Source: REEB76 sp049698775 (lineage in GTDB: Bacteria > Pseudomonadota > Gammaproteobacteria > Natronospirales > REEB76). From it: DNA of 64,000 nt. The translations under genes were made by a program, and so were the position numbers. Positions 1-9,400 of the stretch are shown in pieces. The notes beneath the pieces were generated by a model, which was not told where the DNA came from, did no database searches, and saw only the letters and a program-made list of their open reading frames with translations. The stretch covers positions 1 to 64,000 of the forward strand of contig JBAVYM010000009.1 of assembly GCA_049698775.1 (NCBI GenBank). Direction: 5' to 3'. Position 1 is the first letter of the stretch; the number at the start of each line of letters is the position of its first letter.

Positions 1-516
1 GTCCATGACTTTCTTGCTGCAGCCGATCAGTTCATGGGCGAACGCAAACGGATCGTCGGTGCTACCACACCACAGGCATGGCGAGAAGGTAGAATAATCG
101 GCGATAACGAGCGAATCTTAAAGCTCCCAATAGAAGTCGGCGGCGAACAGCACCCAGAGCAAACGTTGGTTATCGCAGCTTGCCCAGATGCAGATAATCT
201 CAAGTTTTTAATTTCTTTGGTATTCCGATGGTCCATTTTTAGATTGGACTATGAAATTGGAAGACGTCATGTGAATGTCAACAGGCCGCAATATTCAAAT
301 ATTCCGTATACGGTGATAGGACCACATTACCATCCATGGGCTGAAAATAAGCCATCCATTACGAGTATTTCAGAACCTTTCAAATTACCTTGGGCATTGC
401 CCTTGGACGTTCATATCAGACAATTTGACGGCGCTCTACGCTGGTTCTGCCAACAAACCAACATAGAGATTGGAAATCACCAGATCATGTTGCCGCCAAA
501 AGAGAGGTTACTATGA
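1..516 (+). CDS. Hypothetical protein, 5'-truncated by the window edge
   Basis: The reading frame is open from base 1, so the gene very probably begins upstream. The first internal ATG is at 34, with about 160 codons after it. I do not recognise the family. The protein is soluble-looking, with no signal peptide or membrane segment and a tryptophan/proline-rich middle. Its stop overlaps the start of the DUF1828-like gene by 4 bases (ATGA), so the two are translationally coupled and probably work together. Base use is more AT-rich than in most of the window, which fits an accessory gene pair. Confidence 0.6.
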   Translation, partial: VHDFLAAADQFMGERKRIVGATTPQAWREGRIIGDNERILKLPIEVGGEQHPEQTLVIAACPDADNLKFLISLVFRWSIFRLDYEIGRRHVNVNRPQYSNIPYTVIGPHYHPWAENKPSITSISEPFKLPWALPLDVHIRQFDGALRWFCQQTNIEIGNHQIMLPPKERLL

Positions 517-1259
517 GTTTGCTGGACGTGGTACGCAGAGAGTTCGACAACGTATTTACGTTGCACGTCATACAAGACAGCGTGCATGTCACTACGCAAT
601 GCATCTATCCTACCAATGACTTTGTGCAAGTCAGCATAAGAGGCGGCAGTAATTCCTTTTATGTGACGGACAATGGCGGTGCAATTCGTGATATTGAAAC
701 AGCCGGCGCAGAATTCCGCAATCCGGAAAAATTGCTACACTCTATTCTCAAATCCTATGGTTTAGAAATGGCAAATGGAATTATCAGATCCTACCCCATC
801 AACGCACGAGATTTACCTGCGATGGTAGCAGTTGTAGCAAATGCTTCGATGGAATGTGCGGAATTCCTTTTCAGACACGCCAAAATTAAAGTACAGCGGG
901 ATTTGAAAAAACTCGTTAGTCAATATTTATCGAAAACATTCGATGATCGGGTAATCAAAGATCAAGTTATTGTTGGCAAAAGTAATAAACCACACAAATT
1001 CGATAATGTAGTCAAAATATCTTCCGACAAACGATTGATAGTCGACGCTGTGATATACCAATCTACAGCAATAAATGCGCATGTCTTAGCGAACCTTGAT
1101 GTGGCCAATGCACAGTATCCGGATATTGAACAGCGCATTATTTATGATGATGCCGAGAACTGGCTTGCAGAAGATCTGAATCTGTTGCAAATGGGGGGCA
1201 CAGTAGTCCCCTTTTCACACGCGCCGGATGTAATCCAACGAATTGCATCAACGCATTAG
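513..1259 (+). CDS. DUF1828-like protein
   Basis: This 248-residue protein resembles DUF1828 proteins in its N-terminal 100 residues, including a 'YVTDNGGAIRDIETAG' segment near residues 45-60. Members of that family often sit in phage-derived or mobile two-gene units, and their function is unknown to me. The start overlaps the preceding gene by 4 bases, indicating an operon. The second half (about residues 120-248) has no domain I recognise. The pair is noticeably AT-richer than the following ybjQ gene, so horizontal acquisition is plausible. Confidence 0.6.
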   Translation: MSLLDVVRREFDNVFTLHVIQDSVHVTTQCIYPTNDFVQVSIRGGSNSFYVTDNGGAIRDIETAGAEFRNPEKLLHSILKSYGLEMANGIIRSYPINARDLPAMVAVVANASMECAEFLFRHAKIKVQRDLKKLVSQYLSKTFDDRVIKDQVIVGKSNKPHKFDNVVKISSDKRLIVDAVIYQSTAINAHVLANLDVANAQYPDIEQRIIYDDAENWLAEDLNLLQMGGTVVPFSHAPDVIQRIASTH

Positions 1260-1280
1260 CGCCCAATTGAAGGTAAAAAC

Positions 1281-1604
1281 ATGATCGTCGTGACCTCTGA
1301 ATATGTAGCCGGTTACCGGGTCAGGGAAACCAAGGGCCAGGCATTCGGTGTGGTGGTGCGCAGCCGTGGCCTCGGCGGCAACATCATGGCGGGCTTGCGC
1401 TCGCTCAAGGGCGGTGAGATCACTGAATATACCCAGATGCTCGAGGAAGCGCGGCGTCACGCGGTGGATCGGCTGGTGCAGAATGCCACCGTCATGGGCG
1501 CCAATGGGATTGTCATGATGCGCTTCGATTCCTCGGAAATCGGCCAGACCATGAGCGAGATCGTGGCTTACGGCACCGCGGTGGTGTTGGAGAAGACGGG
1601 CTGA
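1281..1604 (+). CDS. ybjQ: YbjQ family (UPF0145) protein
   Basis: At 107 residues it matches the usual length of UPF0145/YbjQ proteins. It has the typical N-terminal beta strand followed by a glycine-rich stretch and 'GGEITEYTQMLEEAR'. It also has the later 'GANGIVMMRFDSSEIG' segment with the conserved MRFD core. The family forms small pentameric-looking proteins sometimes called heavy-metal-binding, but the biological role is not settled. The next gene starts 1 base after its stop, so the two are probably co-transcribed. Confidence 0.85.
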   Translation: MIVVTSEYVAGYRVRETKGQAFGVVVRSRGLGGNIMAGLRSLKGGEITEYTQMLEEARRHAVDRLVQNATVMGANGIVMMRFDSSEIGQTMSEIVAYGTAVVLEKTG

Positions 1605-1605
1605 A

Positions 1606-1899
1606 ATGCTGCGCCGCGTTTTGATTGTCTTGGGGGTCGCGGGACTGATTGCCGCGCTGATTTGCTTGCTGTTGAAAGCCTATGTTGTGGCGCTGTATCT
1701 CTTTATCGAGGGCAGCGTACTCATCATCGCCCTGTTATTCGAGCGTTGGCGCTATGGGCGTTCTGTGAATCGTGGCAAAGGCCGCTGGCAAGCTACCGGT
1801 GAGCGCTTCGTGGACCCTACGTCAGGAAAACTGGTGGAAGTGTTCTATAACCCCGAAACTGGCGAACGAGATTATCAGAATAAAGATGGATCAAACTGA
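1606..1899 (+). CDS. Small two-segment membrane protein of unknown function
   Basis: This 97-residue protein has hydrophobic segments at about residues 5-25 and 27-46. A charged C-terminal tail of about 50 residues follows, containing 'GERFVDPTSGKLVEVFYNPETGERDY'. No family is recognised. It directly follows ybjQ (1-base gap) and looks like its operon partner. The tail has the look of a short beta-rich motif exposed to the cytoplasm or periplasm. It converges with the dehydrogenase gene 2 bases downstream. Confidence 0.6.
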   Translation: MLRRVLIVLGVAGLIAALICLLLKAYVVALYLFIEGSVLIIALLFERWRYGRSVNRGKGRWQATGERFVDPTSGKLVEVFYNPETGERDYQNKDGSN

Positions 1900-1901
1900 G
1901 T

Positions 1902-2858
1902 TCATGCGACGCGATTGCGCTTTTCACCTTTGGCGAAGGCCGAAATATTTGACGCCATTTCGTTGATCACGCGCTGCCGCGCTTCGCGCGTGGCCCAGGC
2001 GATGTGCGGTGTGATGATGAGATTGGGAATACCGGGCGTGAGCAGCGGGTTGCCGTGCACCGGCGGTTCTTCCGAGAGCACGTCCACGCCCGCACCGCCC
2101 AGCCGGTGGGCGCGCAGTGCATCCGCCAGCGCCTGTTCGTCCACGATGCCACCGCGCGCGCAGTTGATGAGCAAGGCGTCATGCTTCATGAGCGCGAGTT
2201 CCTTTGCACCGATGAGATTGCGGGTCTCCGGCAGCAGTGGCACGTGAATCGTGAGCACGTCCACCTGCGTCAGTAGCTCCGGCAACGGCAGCCGGTCGGG
2301 GCGCTGGTCATCGGCGTTGCGCGCACCGAGGAGTATCTGCATGCCCAGCGCTTCAGCCACTTTGGCCACGGCCTTACCGATATCGCCATAACCCAGGATG
2401 CCAAGTTTCTTGCCTGCGAGTTCACGAATCGGATAATCCAGCAGTGTGAACTGCGGCGCACGGCGCCAAATGCCCCGCTGCAACAGCGCTTCGTATTCCC
2501 TGAGGTGCTGGGTAAGACCCAGGATAAGGGCGAATACCTGCTGCACCACGGAGAGGGTTGAATAGGCCGGCACATTGGTAACCGCAATGCCACGGCTGCG
2601 AGCGGCGTCCAGGTCCACATTGTTTGTGCCGGTGGCGGCGATGCACACGAGGCGCACGCGCGTGAAACGCGCCAGCGTGGCTGCGCCGAGCTTGACCTTG
2701 TTGGTGAGCAGCACTTCCATGTCGTCCACGCGCTGCAGCACCTGCTCGGCCGGTGTGGTACTGAAAGTGCGCAAATCCGCGAGCACCTGCCGCAGCGGCG
2801 TGAGGTCCACGTCACCCTCATGACTGACGGTATCGAGATCAAGAAACGCGCCACGCAT
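1902..2858 (-). CDS. D-2-hydroxyacid dehydrogenase (glycerate/hydroxypyruvate type)
   Basis: This 318-residue protein has the standard split fold of NAD-dependent D-2-hydroxyacid dehydrogenases. The substrate domain comes first, then the Rossmann motif GYGDIG (residues 157-162). The catalytic residues fit the family: Arg in CARGG (about 235), Glu in 'SEEPP' (about 263) and His in 'TPHIAW' (about 285). It should reduce a 2-keto acid such as hydroxypyruvate or glyoxylate, but the substrate cannot be read from sequence. I chose the ATG at 2858 (MRGAFLDL) over a start 10 codons upstream because family members begin there. It is divergent from the UDG-like gene. Confidence 0.85.
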   Translation of the reverse strand: MRGAFLDLDTVSHEGDVDLTPLRQVLADLRTFSTTPAEQVLQRVDDMEVLLTNKVKLGAATLARFTRVRLVCIAATGTNNVDLDAARSRGIAVTNVPAYSTLSVVQQVFALILGLTQHLREYEALLQRGIWRRAPQFTLLDYPIRELAGKKLGILGYGDIGKAVAKVAEALGMQILLGARNADDQRPDRLPLPELLTQVDVLTIHVPLLPETRNLIGAKELALMKHDALLINCARGGIVDEQALADALRAHRLGGAGVDVLSEEPPVHGNPLLTPGIPNLIITPHIAWATREARQRVINEMASNISAFAKGEKRNRVA

Positions 2859-2908
2859 GGTTGCATTATCCTGCCGCTGGACCGGCAAGGTAAACTGAAC
2901 TTAAACGT

Positions 2909-3505
2909 ATGCCTGAGAATCTCGCCAAGCTCCTCCGGGAAGTGCGCGCCTGCCGGGCCTGTGAGGGCAAAATCTCGGCGCCGCGGCCGGTATTGGCGGC
3001 GCATCGGGACGCGCGGGTGCTAATCGTGGGCCAGGCGCCGGGCCGCAAGGTGCATGCGAGCGGTGTGCCCTGGGACGATGCCAGCGGCGACCGGCTGCGG
3101 GAATGGCTCAACGTGGACCGGGAAACGTTCTACGACCCGCGCCGCCTCGCTATCATTCCCATGGGCTTCTGTTATCCCGGCAAGGGCCCGTCCGGCGACC
3201 TGCCGCCGCGCCGGGAATGTGCGCAGTTGTGGCTACCGCGGCTGTTGGCGGCGCTGCCGAATATCGAACTCAAAATCCTGATTGGCCAGTACGCCCAGGC
3301 TTATTACCTGGGCAAACGGCGCAAGACTACGCTCACAGAAACGGTACGCGCCTGGCGCGAATACTGGCCGGAGAGTGTGCCGTTGCCACATGCCTCGCCG
3401 CGCAACACAGGCTGGTTCAAATACAATCCCTGGCTCGAAAAAGAAGTGATCCCGGCGCTGCGCCGCCATCCGGCGCTGCGCGCCATAAAGAAGGACGCAC
3501 ACTGA
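2909..3505 (+). CDS. Uracil-DNA glycosylase superfamily protein
   Basis: This 198-residue protein carries motif 1 of the UDG superfamily as 'VGQAPGRKVHASGVPWDD' (residues 40-57). The C-terminal motif is 'HASPRNTGWF' (161-170), with the histidine expected to contact the flipped base. This fits the small bacterial UDG-like group rather than classical Ung. An N-terminal CxxC (Cys15, Cys18) is present, but not a full four-cysteine iron-sulfur set. The stop overlaps the paiB-like start by one base. Other base-repair genes lie about 1 kb downstream, so a repair role is likely. Substrate range is unknown. Confidence 0.8.
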   Translation: MPENLAKLLREVRACRACEGKISAPRPVLAAHRDARVLIVGQAPGRKVHASGVPWDDASGDRLREWLNVDRETFYDPRRLAIIPMGFCYPGKGPSGDLPPRRECAQLWLPRLLAALPNIELKILIGQYAQAYYLGKRRKTTLTETVRAWREYWPESVPLPHASPRNTGWFKYNPWLEKEVIPALRRHPALRAIKKDAH

Positions 3506-4125
3506 TGTACACGCCCGCTTCGTTCAAAGTAGATGACGCCCCGCGACTGCACGATCTCATGCGGCAGCATCCCTTCGCCCTTCTGTTGACGGCGCACGGC
3601 GACAAAATTGCCGCGACCCATTTGCCGTTCATGGTGGATGCGGAACACGGAACACAGGGCACGCTGCTGGCGCACATGGCGCGCGCCAATCCGCATTGGA
3701 AGCTGTTTGACGGTGAGCACGAAGCGCTGGTGGTATTCACCGGTGCGCATGCCTACATCTCCCCGTCGTGGTATGAAAGCCCGGTGACGGTGCCCACCTG
3801 GAACTACGCCGTGGTACACGCGCACGGCCGGCCGGTTATCGTCAGCGACAAAGTGCGGGTTCGCGCCATGCTGGAACGGCTGGTGGCGATACACGAAGCG
3901 TATGTGGAACCGCCCTGGAGCACGGCGCAGGCGAACGCATACGTTGATGAACAACTGGATTACATTGTGGCCTTCGAGATCCCAATCGAACGGTTGGAAG
4001 GCAAATTCAAACTTAACCAGAACCGCTCGCGCACCGATCAGGAAGGCGTGGTGCGTGCGCTCTCCGGCAGCGATGACCAACTGAAGCGCGAAATTGCCGA
4101 GCTGATGCGCGCGCAATTGAAATAG
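3505..4125 (+). CDS. FMN-binding negative transcriptional regulator, PaiB family
   Basis: At 206 residues it has the usual PaiB length. It opens with MYTPASF, continues with 'LLTAHGDKIAATHLPF', and contains the central 'AYISPSWYESPVTVPTWNYAVVHAHG' block diagnostic of the family. The C-terminal 'KFKLNQNRS' motif is also typical. PaiB proteins have a split-barrel flavin-binding fold. In Bacillus PaiB is a repressor, but a regulatory role here is inferred from family only. The start ATG is fixed by the TGATG overlap with the upstream gene. Confidence 0.85.
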   Translation: MYTPASFKVDDAPRLHDLMRQHPFALLLTAHGDKIAATHLPFMVDAEHGTQGTLLAHMARANPHWKLFDGEHEALVVFTGAHAYISPSWYESPVTVPTWNYAVVHAHGRPVIVSDKVRVRAMLERLVAIHEAYVEPPWSTAQANAYVDEQLDYIVAFEIPIERLEGKFKLNQNRSRTDQEGVVRALSGSDDQLKREIAELMRAQLK

Positions 4126-4172
4126 CGAATCTAGGATCGACTGTCCACGTCGCAATTTCCGCTTCCGAAAAA

Positions 4173-4299
4173 TCGCGGCGAATATCGCCGCTCCCACAAA
4201 TCTGCATGAAATCGTTCTGTTCCTGCTTCACTCAATAGAAATTGTGGGAGCGGCCGTCCCGGCCGCGATGTTCGCGGCGAATGTCGCCGCTCCTACGAA
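4173..4299. repeat. REP-type palindromic repeats
   Basis: Two palindromic units with the core GTGGGAGCGGC...GCCGCGA lie in the convergent intergenic space. One is an inverted single unit at 4173-4199. The other is a longer unit at 4243-4299 containing GGGAGCGGCC, its complement GGCCGCGA, and a further GCGGCGA...TCGCCGCTCC hairpin. The sequence type matches REP elements of Pseudomonas and Xanthomonas relatives. The last bases reach into the 3' end of the ogt gene. Confidence 0.75.
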
Positions 4300-4793
4300 A
4301 GCAAATCGGGTTGATGGCTTCGTTGCAGCGCGCCTTCCAGCACCAGCAGCTTTTGCTTGATCTTGAGCCCCCCGCCGAAACCGGTGAGCGCGCCGTCGGC
4401 GCCGATCACCCGGTGACAGGGCACAATTATGGGAATGGGGTTCTGGCCATTCGCCGCTCCCACCGCCCGCGAGGCAGCCGGTTTGCCGATGCGCCCCGCC
4501 AATTCGCCGTAAGACCAGGTTTTGCCGTAGGGAATGGTGCGCAACGCGCGCCACACCTTGAGCTGGAACTCGGTGCCTTCGGGTTTGAGCGGCAGATCAA
4601 ATCGCGTGAGTTTGCCGGTGAAATACGCCTTGAGTTGACGTATTGCTTCGCGGAAAGGCCGTTCGCTTTGTTCCCAATCCACTTCAGGCCGTGCGGGATG
4701 CGTGCCATCCTGGAAATGTACCTGATACAGAGCCTCTTCCCCGCCCGCCAACAGCAATTTGCCTACCGGAGTTTGCACATAACAGTAATTCAT
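4293..4793 (-). CDS. ogt: Methylated-DNA--protein-cysteine S-methyltransferase
   Basis: This 166-residue suicide alkyltransferase removes O6-alkyl groups from guanine. The active-site motif PCHRV is intact (Cys126). The helix-turn-helix DNA-binding part is seen in 'GTEFQLKVWRALRTIPYGKTWSYGELA' (73-99). I chose ATG 4793 (MNYCYVQTPVGKLLL) because Ogt proteins begin there. A longer frame upstream overlaps the preceding gene and encodes nothing familiar. It starts 4 bases after the stop of the Ada-AlkA gene, so the two form a repair operon. Confidence 0.92.
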   Translation of the reverse strand: MNYCYVQTPVGKLLLAGGEEALYQVHFQDGTHPARPEVDWEQSERPFREAIRQLKAYFTGKLTRFDLPLKPEGTEFQLKVWRALRTIPYGKTWSYGELAGRIGKPAASRAVGAANGQNPIPIIVPCHRVIGADGALTGFGGGLKIKQKLLVLEGALQRSHQPDLLS

Positions 4794-4797
4794 GTCA

Positions 4798-6300
4798 TCA
4801 CCTCTTCGCTTTCGCTGATTTTCCACGCTTGGCAGGCTGATCCGCCACCGCACGCCACAGATACATGGCCGCATAGGCGCGCCACGGCCGCCAGACTTCG
4901 GCACGTTTGAGCAGGGCCGCCGGCGTCAATGGCTTGCCATTGCCGGCCGCGCGCAGCAACACCAGATCGCCGGCAGGAAAAGCGTCTGGCTCGTTGAACG
5001 CACGCATGGCCACGTATTGCGCGGTCCAATCGCCGATGCCGGCGATGCTCGTGAGCCGGCTTGGGAATTCTTCATCGGGAACACTCGTGTCGAAATTCAA
5101 ATCGCCCGCGGCGACTGCGCGCGCCAATGACTGTATGGTTCGTATCCGAGATAACGGCATACCTTTGAGATTCGCATTTGCCAAAGCACCGGCGTGTGGG
5201 AATACATGCGTCAGACCGCCTGTATCCGGGAACGCCAGCGGCTCGCCGTGGGCCTGCACCAACCTCCCCGCCAGGGTGCTGGCGCCGCGTACCGTTATCT
5301 GCTGGCCGAGGACGGCGCGCACCGTCAGATCGAAACTATCCCAGTGCCCAGGCACCCGTAATCCAGGATGACGTTTCACAACTGGACCCAGCAGGGAATC
5401 GTCACGAAAATGCCGCACAATCGCCGTGGGATCGGCCGCCAGATCGAACATGGCCCGTACCCGCGCCACGATCTGCAGCAGGCAGGCGGGTTCTGGAAAA
5501 CGGATGCATGCCTCCAGTGCATGCGCACGTTTCAATGACCTCACTTCCAGAATACCGTGTTGATTCTTGAACACGATGCTGCGGCGGTAAGCGCCATCGC
5601 GCACTTCTTCCACACCCGGCGTGGCGCGTGCCGCGAGGAACGCGAGCAGCGCGTCCCAATCGTAGGGCGGGCGGTACGCCAATCGGAAAACATATTCGCC
5701 GCGTGCCGCTGGCGTGGCAGTGGCTTGACGCAACCGCCGCAATTCCGACGGCGTGCGCCCGTACAGCTTGCGGAACACATCGTTGAAACGCCGGATACTC
5801 TGAAAACCGGACGCCAGCGCGACCTGCGCCATGGGCAGCGCAGTCTCGTCAATGAGCTGCTTCGCGAAATGCAGCCGCCGTGTCTGTGCCACCGCGACCG
5901 GCGGTGCACCCAGGTGCTGCAGGAACAGCCGATGCAGATGGCGCGCGCTGACGCCCAGGCGTACGGCCAGGACATCCACGCCATCCTCATCCAGCACACC
6001 TTCGGAAATCAGCCTCAGGCCGCGGCTGACGGTCGCCGACGTACCGTTCCAGGCGGGACTGCCGGGCGCGGTTTCGGGCCGGCAGCGCAGGCAGGGACGA
6101 AAACCGGCTTCCGCCGCCGCGGCCGCCGACGGGAAATAGCGCACGTTGAGCCGCTTCGCGGTCGGCGATGGACAGATCGGCCGGCAATAAATGCCGGTGG
6201 AGGTTACGCCGATGAAAAAACGCCCGTCGAAATGCGGATCGCGCGCCAGGCGCGCGCGGTCGCACACGCGAGGATCAAGTGATGTCGGGACCGGGTCCAT
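4798..6300 (-). CDS. Ada-AlkA fusion: methylphosphotriester acceptor/regulator plus 3-methyladenine DNA glycosylase II
   Basis: This 500-residue protein has three parts. Residues 1-80 are an Ada zinc domain with Cys39, Cys43, Cys70 and Cys73. Residues about 85-185 are an AraC-type double helix-turn-helix ('SRRFND' replaced by 'SIRRFNDVFRKLYGRTPSELR'). Residues about 195-490 are an AlkA glycosylase with the HhH-GPD motif 'IAGIGDWTAQYVAMRAF' and a retained Asp in 'FPAGDLVLL'. Such fusions sense alkylation through Cys methylation and excise alkylated bases. The ogt gene follows after 4 bases, which suggests an Ada-style adaptive response operon under autoregulation. Confidence 0.9.
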   Translation of the reverse strand: MDPVPTSLDPRVCDRARLARDPHFDGRFFIGVTSTGIYCRPICPSPTAKRLNVRYFPSAAAAAEAGFRPCLRCRPETAPGSPAWNGTSATVSRGLRLISEGVLDEDGVDVLAVRLGVSARHLHRLFLQHLGAPPVAVAQTRRLHFAKQLIDETALPMAQVALASGFQSIRRFNDVFRKLYGRTPSELRRLRQATATPAARGEYVFRLAYRPPYDWDALLAFLAARATPGVEEVRDGAYRRSIVFKNQHGILEVRSLKRAHALEACIRFPEPACLLQIVARVRAMFDLAADPTAIVRHFRDDSLLGPVVKRHPGLRVPGHWDSFDLTVRAVLGQQITVRGASTLAGRLVQAHGEPLAFPDTGGLTHVFPHAGALANANLKGMPLSRIRTIQSLARAVAAGDLNFDTSVPDEEFPSRLTSIAGIGDWTAQYVAMRAFNEPDAFPAGDLVLLRAAGNGKPLTPAALLKRAEVWRPWRAYAAMYLWRAVADQPAKRGKSAKAKR

Positions 6301-6417
6301 GGGCGGGTACTATACCTCCGCCCGCGTCCTTCGCTAGCCATTTTCGGACATGGGTGTGGCTTCCCGAAAGCGCCCGAGGTGCGGCTGGCGGACCGCACCG
6401 GCGTGCATCAGACTCAT

Positions 6418-6450
6418 AAAAAAGACAGCGGCCCCGTTGCGGGGCCGCTG
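6418..6450 (-). terminator. Rho-independent terminator of the TonB receptor gene
   Basis: A perfect 10-bp GC-rich stem (CAGCGGCCCC at 6426-6435 with GGGGCCGCTG at 6441-6450) has a 5-base loop. On the minus strand it is followed by a T-run (A6418-6423 on the plus strand). It lies 29 bases after the stop of the receptor gene. Confidence 0.9.
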
Positions 6451-6478
6451 ACTGCACTCAATCACCTGTTATATTGGT

Positions 6479-9400
6479 TCAGAACTTCACGCCGATGCGT
6501 GCGTAGAAGAACCGGCCGGGGGCCCGGTAGAACGTCGGCAGGAAGCTATTGGCAAAGGCCGACATGGCAATCGGCGGCTCCTTGTCGAACAGGTTGCGGA
6601 TGCCGAACGTGAAGTCGCTATTCCAGCTGTCCATATGGTAGGTCACCGCCACGTCGTGGTAGGTGGTCGCACCAATGTGGTTGGCGAGTACCCTGCCGTT
6701 CGGGCCCGTGCCTGGGTCGTACGGGAAGGAGAAGTTCGGCATATTGCAACGCGCTAAAGCCAGCGCGGCCGTGGGTGTCGAACCGGGACCATCCTCACCG
6801 TAGAGCGCATCGCAGTCCTCAATCAAGTGACTGATGTATTCCACGTTCCACACCGCCGACCAGTCGCCATAGTTCCAGTTCAAGCCAAAATTGGCGCGTT
6901 GTTTAGGCACGCCGCCTAATACCGTACCCGTGCCACCTATATCGGCACCGGTACCGCCGGTAGTGCCGGATATTTCCTGGCTGCTCAAGGCGCCCGAACC
7001 GTAAGGCTGAGTCAGCACCCATTGCTTGGTGAAGTTGACGTTCAGGCTCGCCTTGAAATCACCCACACTGGTAGATGGGAACTTGTAGTCGGTCACTACG
7101 TCCACACCCTCGGTCTTGATGCCGCCGATGTTCACATTGGTATTGATAATATTGGTAATCGAGCCGGCGGCGTTGTACGGGCCACCGACGCCGCGGGTAA
7201 TCAGACTACAGTAGTACGGATTACCGCCGTAGTAGCAGCCGTTCACGATGGTCTGGGCGCCTATCGTAGACACGGCGTTCAGTAGGTTGATCTTGTAGTA
7301 GTCGGCGCTGAAGTCAAAGCCCGGCAACCAGTCGGGGCTGTACACAAACCCGCCGGTTTCCGAGATGGAGCGCTCCGGCGTCAAGTTCGGATTGCCGCCC
7401 ACTGTGGTCCGGATCTGCGCATTCGGCTGGGTAGAAGCCGGACTGCAGAATCCGGGCTTGGTTCCCACGCCCCCCCCTACACACGGATCGGTTACGCCCG
7501 GGAAGCTCTGGCTGTTACCCAAAAAGAACTCGCTGATGCTTGGGATACGAAATCCCTGCGACCAGGATCCTCGCAGCAGCAACTCGTCGGTGGCCTGCCA
7601 GCGCAGCGCCGCGCGTCCCGAAGCGTTAGCGGCGCTATGTTCGATACCGGCCCCGGTTGTGTCGGCATTACCGCCTTCCCACTGGAACTGCGACCAGCGA
7701 TCGGCGATGTCCAGACTCACACTCTTCATGAACGGCATATCCGCGACGAGTGGGATGTTGAGCTCGATGTATTCCGCCTTGGTGCTTTCCTCGCCATTGG
7801 TGGATTCAATCACATTCCCGCTGGTATTACCTTCCTGCACCAGTGCATCGGGATGTGCTAACGCATTGTGCCCCAACGATTCGGCACCCAGGGCGAGCCC
7901 AACCGGACCCGCCGGCAGGTTGAACAGGGTACCGGTGATATTGGCGGTGTAGTCCCGCATGGTCTCTTCAATGACATCATGTTCTTCGAAAAGCACGTAT
8001 TGCGCCATCGCCGGGGTGATGCTGCCCTGGCCGGTGACCAGGTTGTAGCCGCCGAAAATGTTGAATGGCACGCAATCGCCTGACCCTCCTGTCGGTAACC
8101 CGGCACATGGCGCTTCACCCGGATAGCCTAGAGCCTGCTGCAGCCGTTCGGTATTAACTAAGCCGTTGGTGACATCAGAATCGTAGTTATTACCGTAGTT
8201 GTAGGTAGCGTCCCAGTCCCATTCGCTGCCCAGTAGGTTGAAGTAGCCCGTGAACCCGCCGCGGAACGCGAAGCTTTGCACGTTCTGATTGAACAGGCGG
8301 TTACCGAGTTCCAGCGGCCGGCGGCCCAGGAACTGCAACACGTCGCAGTTGTCTTTGGCTGCGCAGGTGGCGGCCGTGCCGGTGCTGCCGCCGGTCAGGT
8401 CCACTCCGAAGGGGTTATAGGGGTTCTTGCCCGAGATCGTGATGGGCTCACCATTGACGTCGCTGGTACCGCTGCGGCCCAAGAACAGTGGCGAGGGCGC
8501 CAATTGCAATTGCGATACCCGGTTGTTGTAAATCGCCATGGTGTTGAAGGTCAGGTTGTCGGCCAGATCGTAATGGCCCTGCACATACAGGCTGGTGCGT
8601 TCGTTGGGCGTCACCAGGTAGTTCAGTGGCGCGAAGTTGAAGTGGTCGGAGTTCTGGAAATCCCGGAAATTGCTCAAGGAAGGATTATTGTCCGGGGTGT
8701 TGATCAACGACATGTCGCAGGTAGTGGAATTGGGATTGACGTTGGTGGTCACGCCCGCTGGGCAGGTGGTGCCCTTGGGAATACCGATGAAAAACCGCCC
8801 CGCGGCCGCACCCGAACTGCCCACCGAAGCTCCGCCCCCGACACTCGGTTCCTTGGAAATAGAACGGTTACCGGCATAGATGGGTGACTGGTTTACATAC
8901 TCCACGTTCATAACCACGCCGGAGCGGTCACCGCTGGAGCCAATGGTGAAGTTGTAATCCTGGGTCTTGCCGTCCCAGCCACCGCCGTCGTTCTTGCCGT
9001 CAAACATACCCATATAGGCACTGGCCTCGGCGCCGTTGTAGTTCTTAACGGTGATGATATTCACCACGCCCGTGATGGCATCGGACCCATAAATGGCCGA
9101 GGCGCCGTCCTGCAGCACCTCGATATGGTCCACGATAGAAATCGGGATGTTGTTCAGATCCACTGTTCCATCTATCCCCGCATCCACCCGCTGGCCATTC
9201 AATAGCACCAAAAGGCGCTGCGATCCCACGTTGCGCAGGTTTAACTCTACCGAACCATTACCGCCATTATTAAACTGGGTATTTATGGCTGCACCAACGG
9301 ACGACAGCTGCTGTAGCACATCGCCAATGGAAGTCAGACCTGTGGCCTTTATCTGGGCTTGGGTGACGATGGTCACCGGCTGGGCGGTTTCTACGTCGGT

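Noticed and set aside
3103..3504. In-frame extension upstream of the PaiB-like gene
   Set aside because: It overlaps the UDG-like gene entirely. PaiB homology begins exactly at ATG 3505, which is coupled to the UDG stop.
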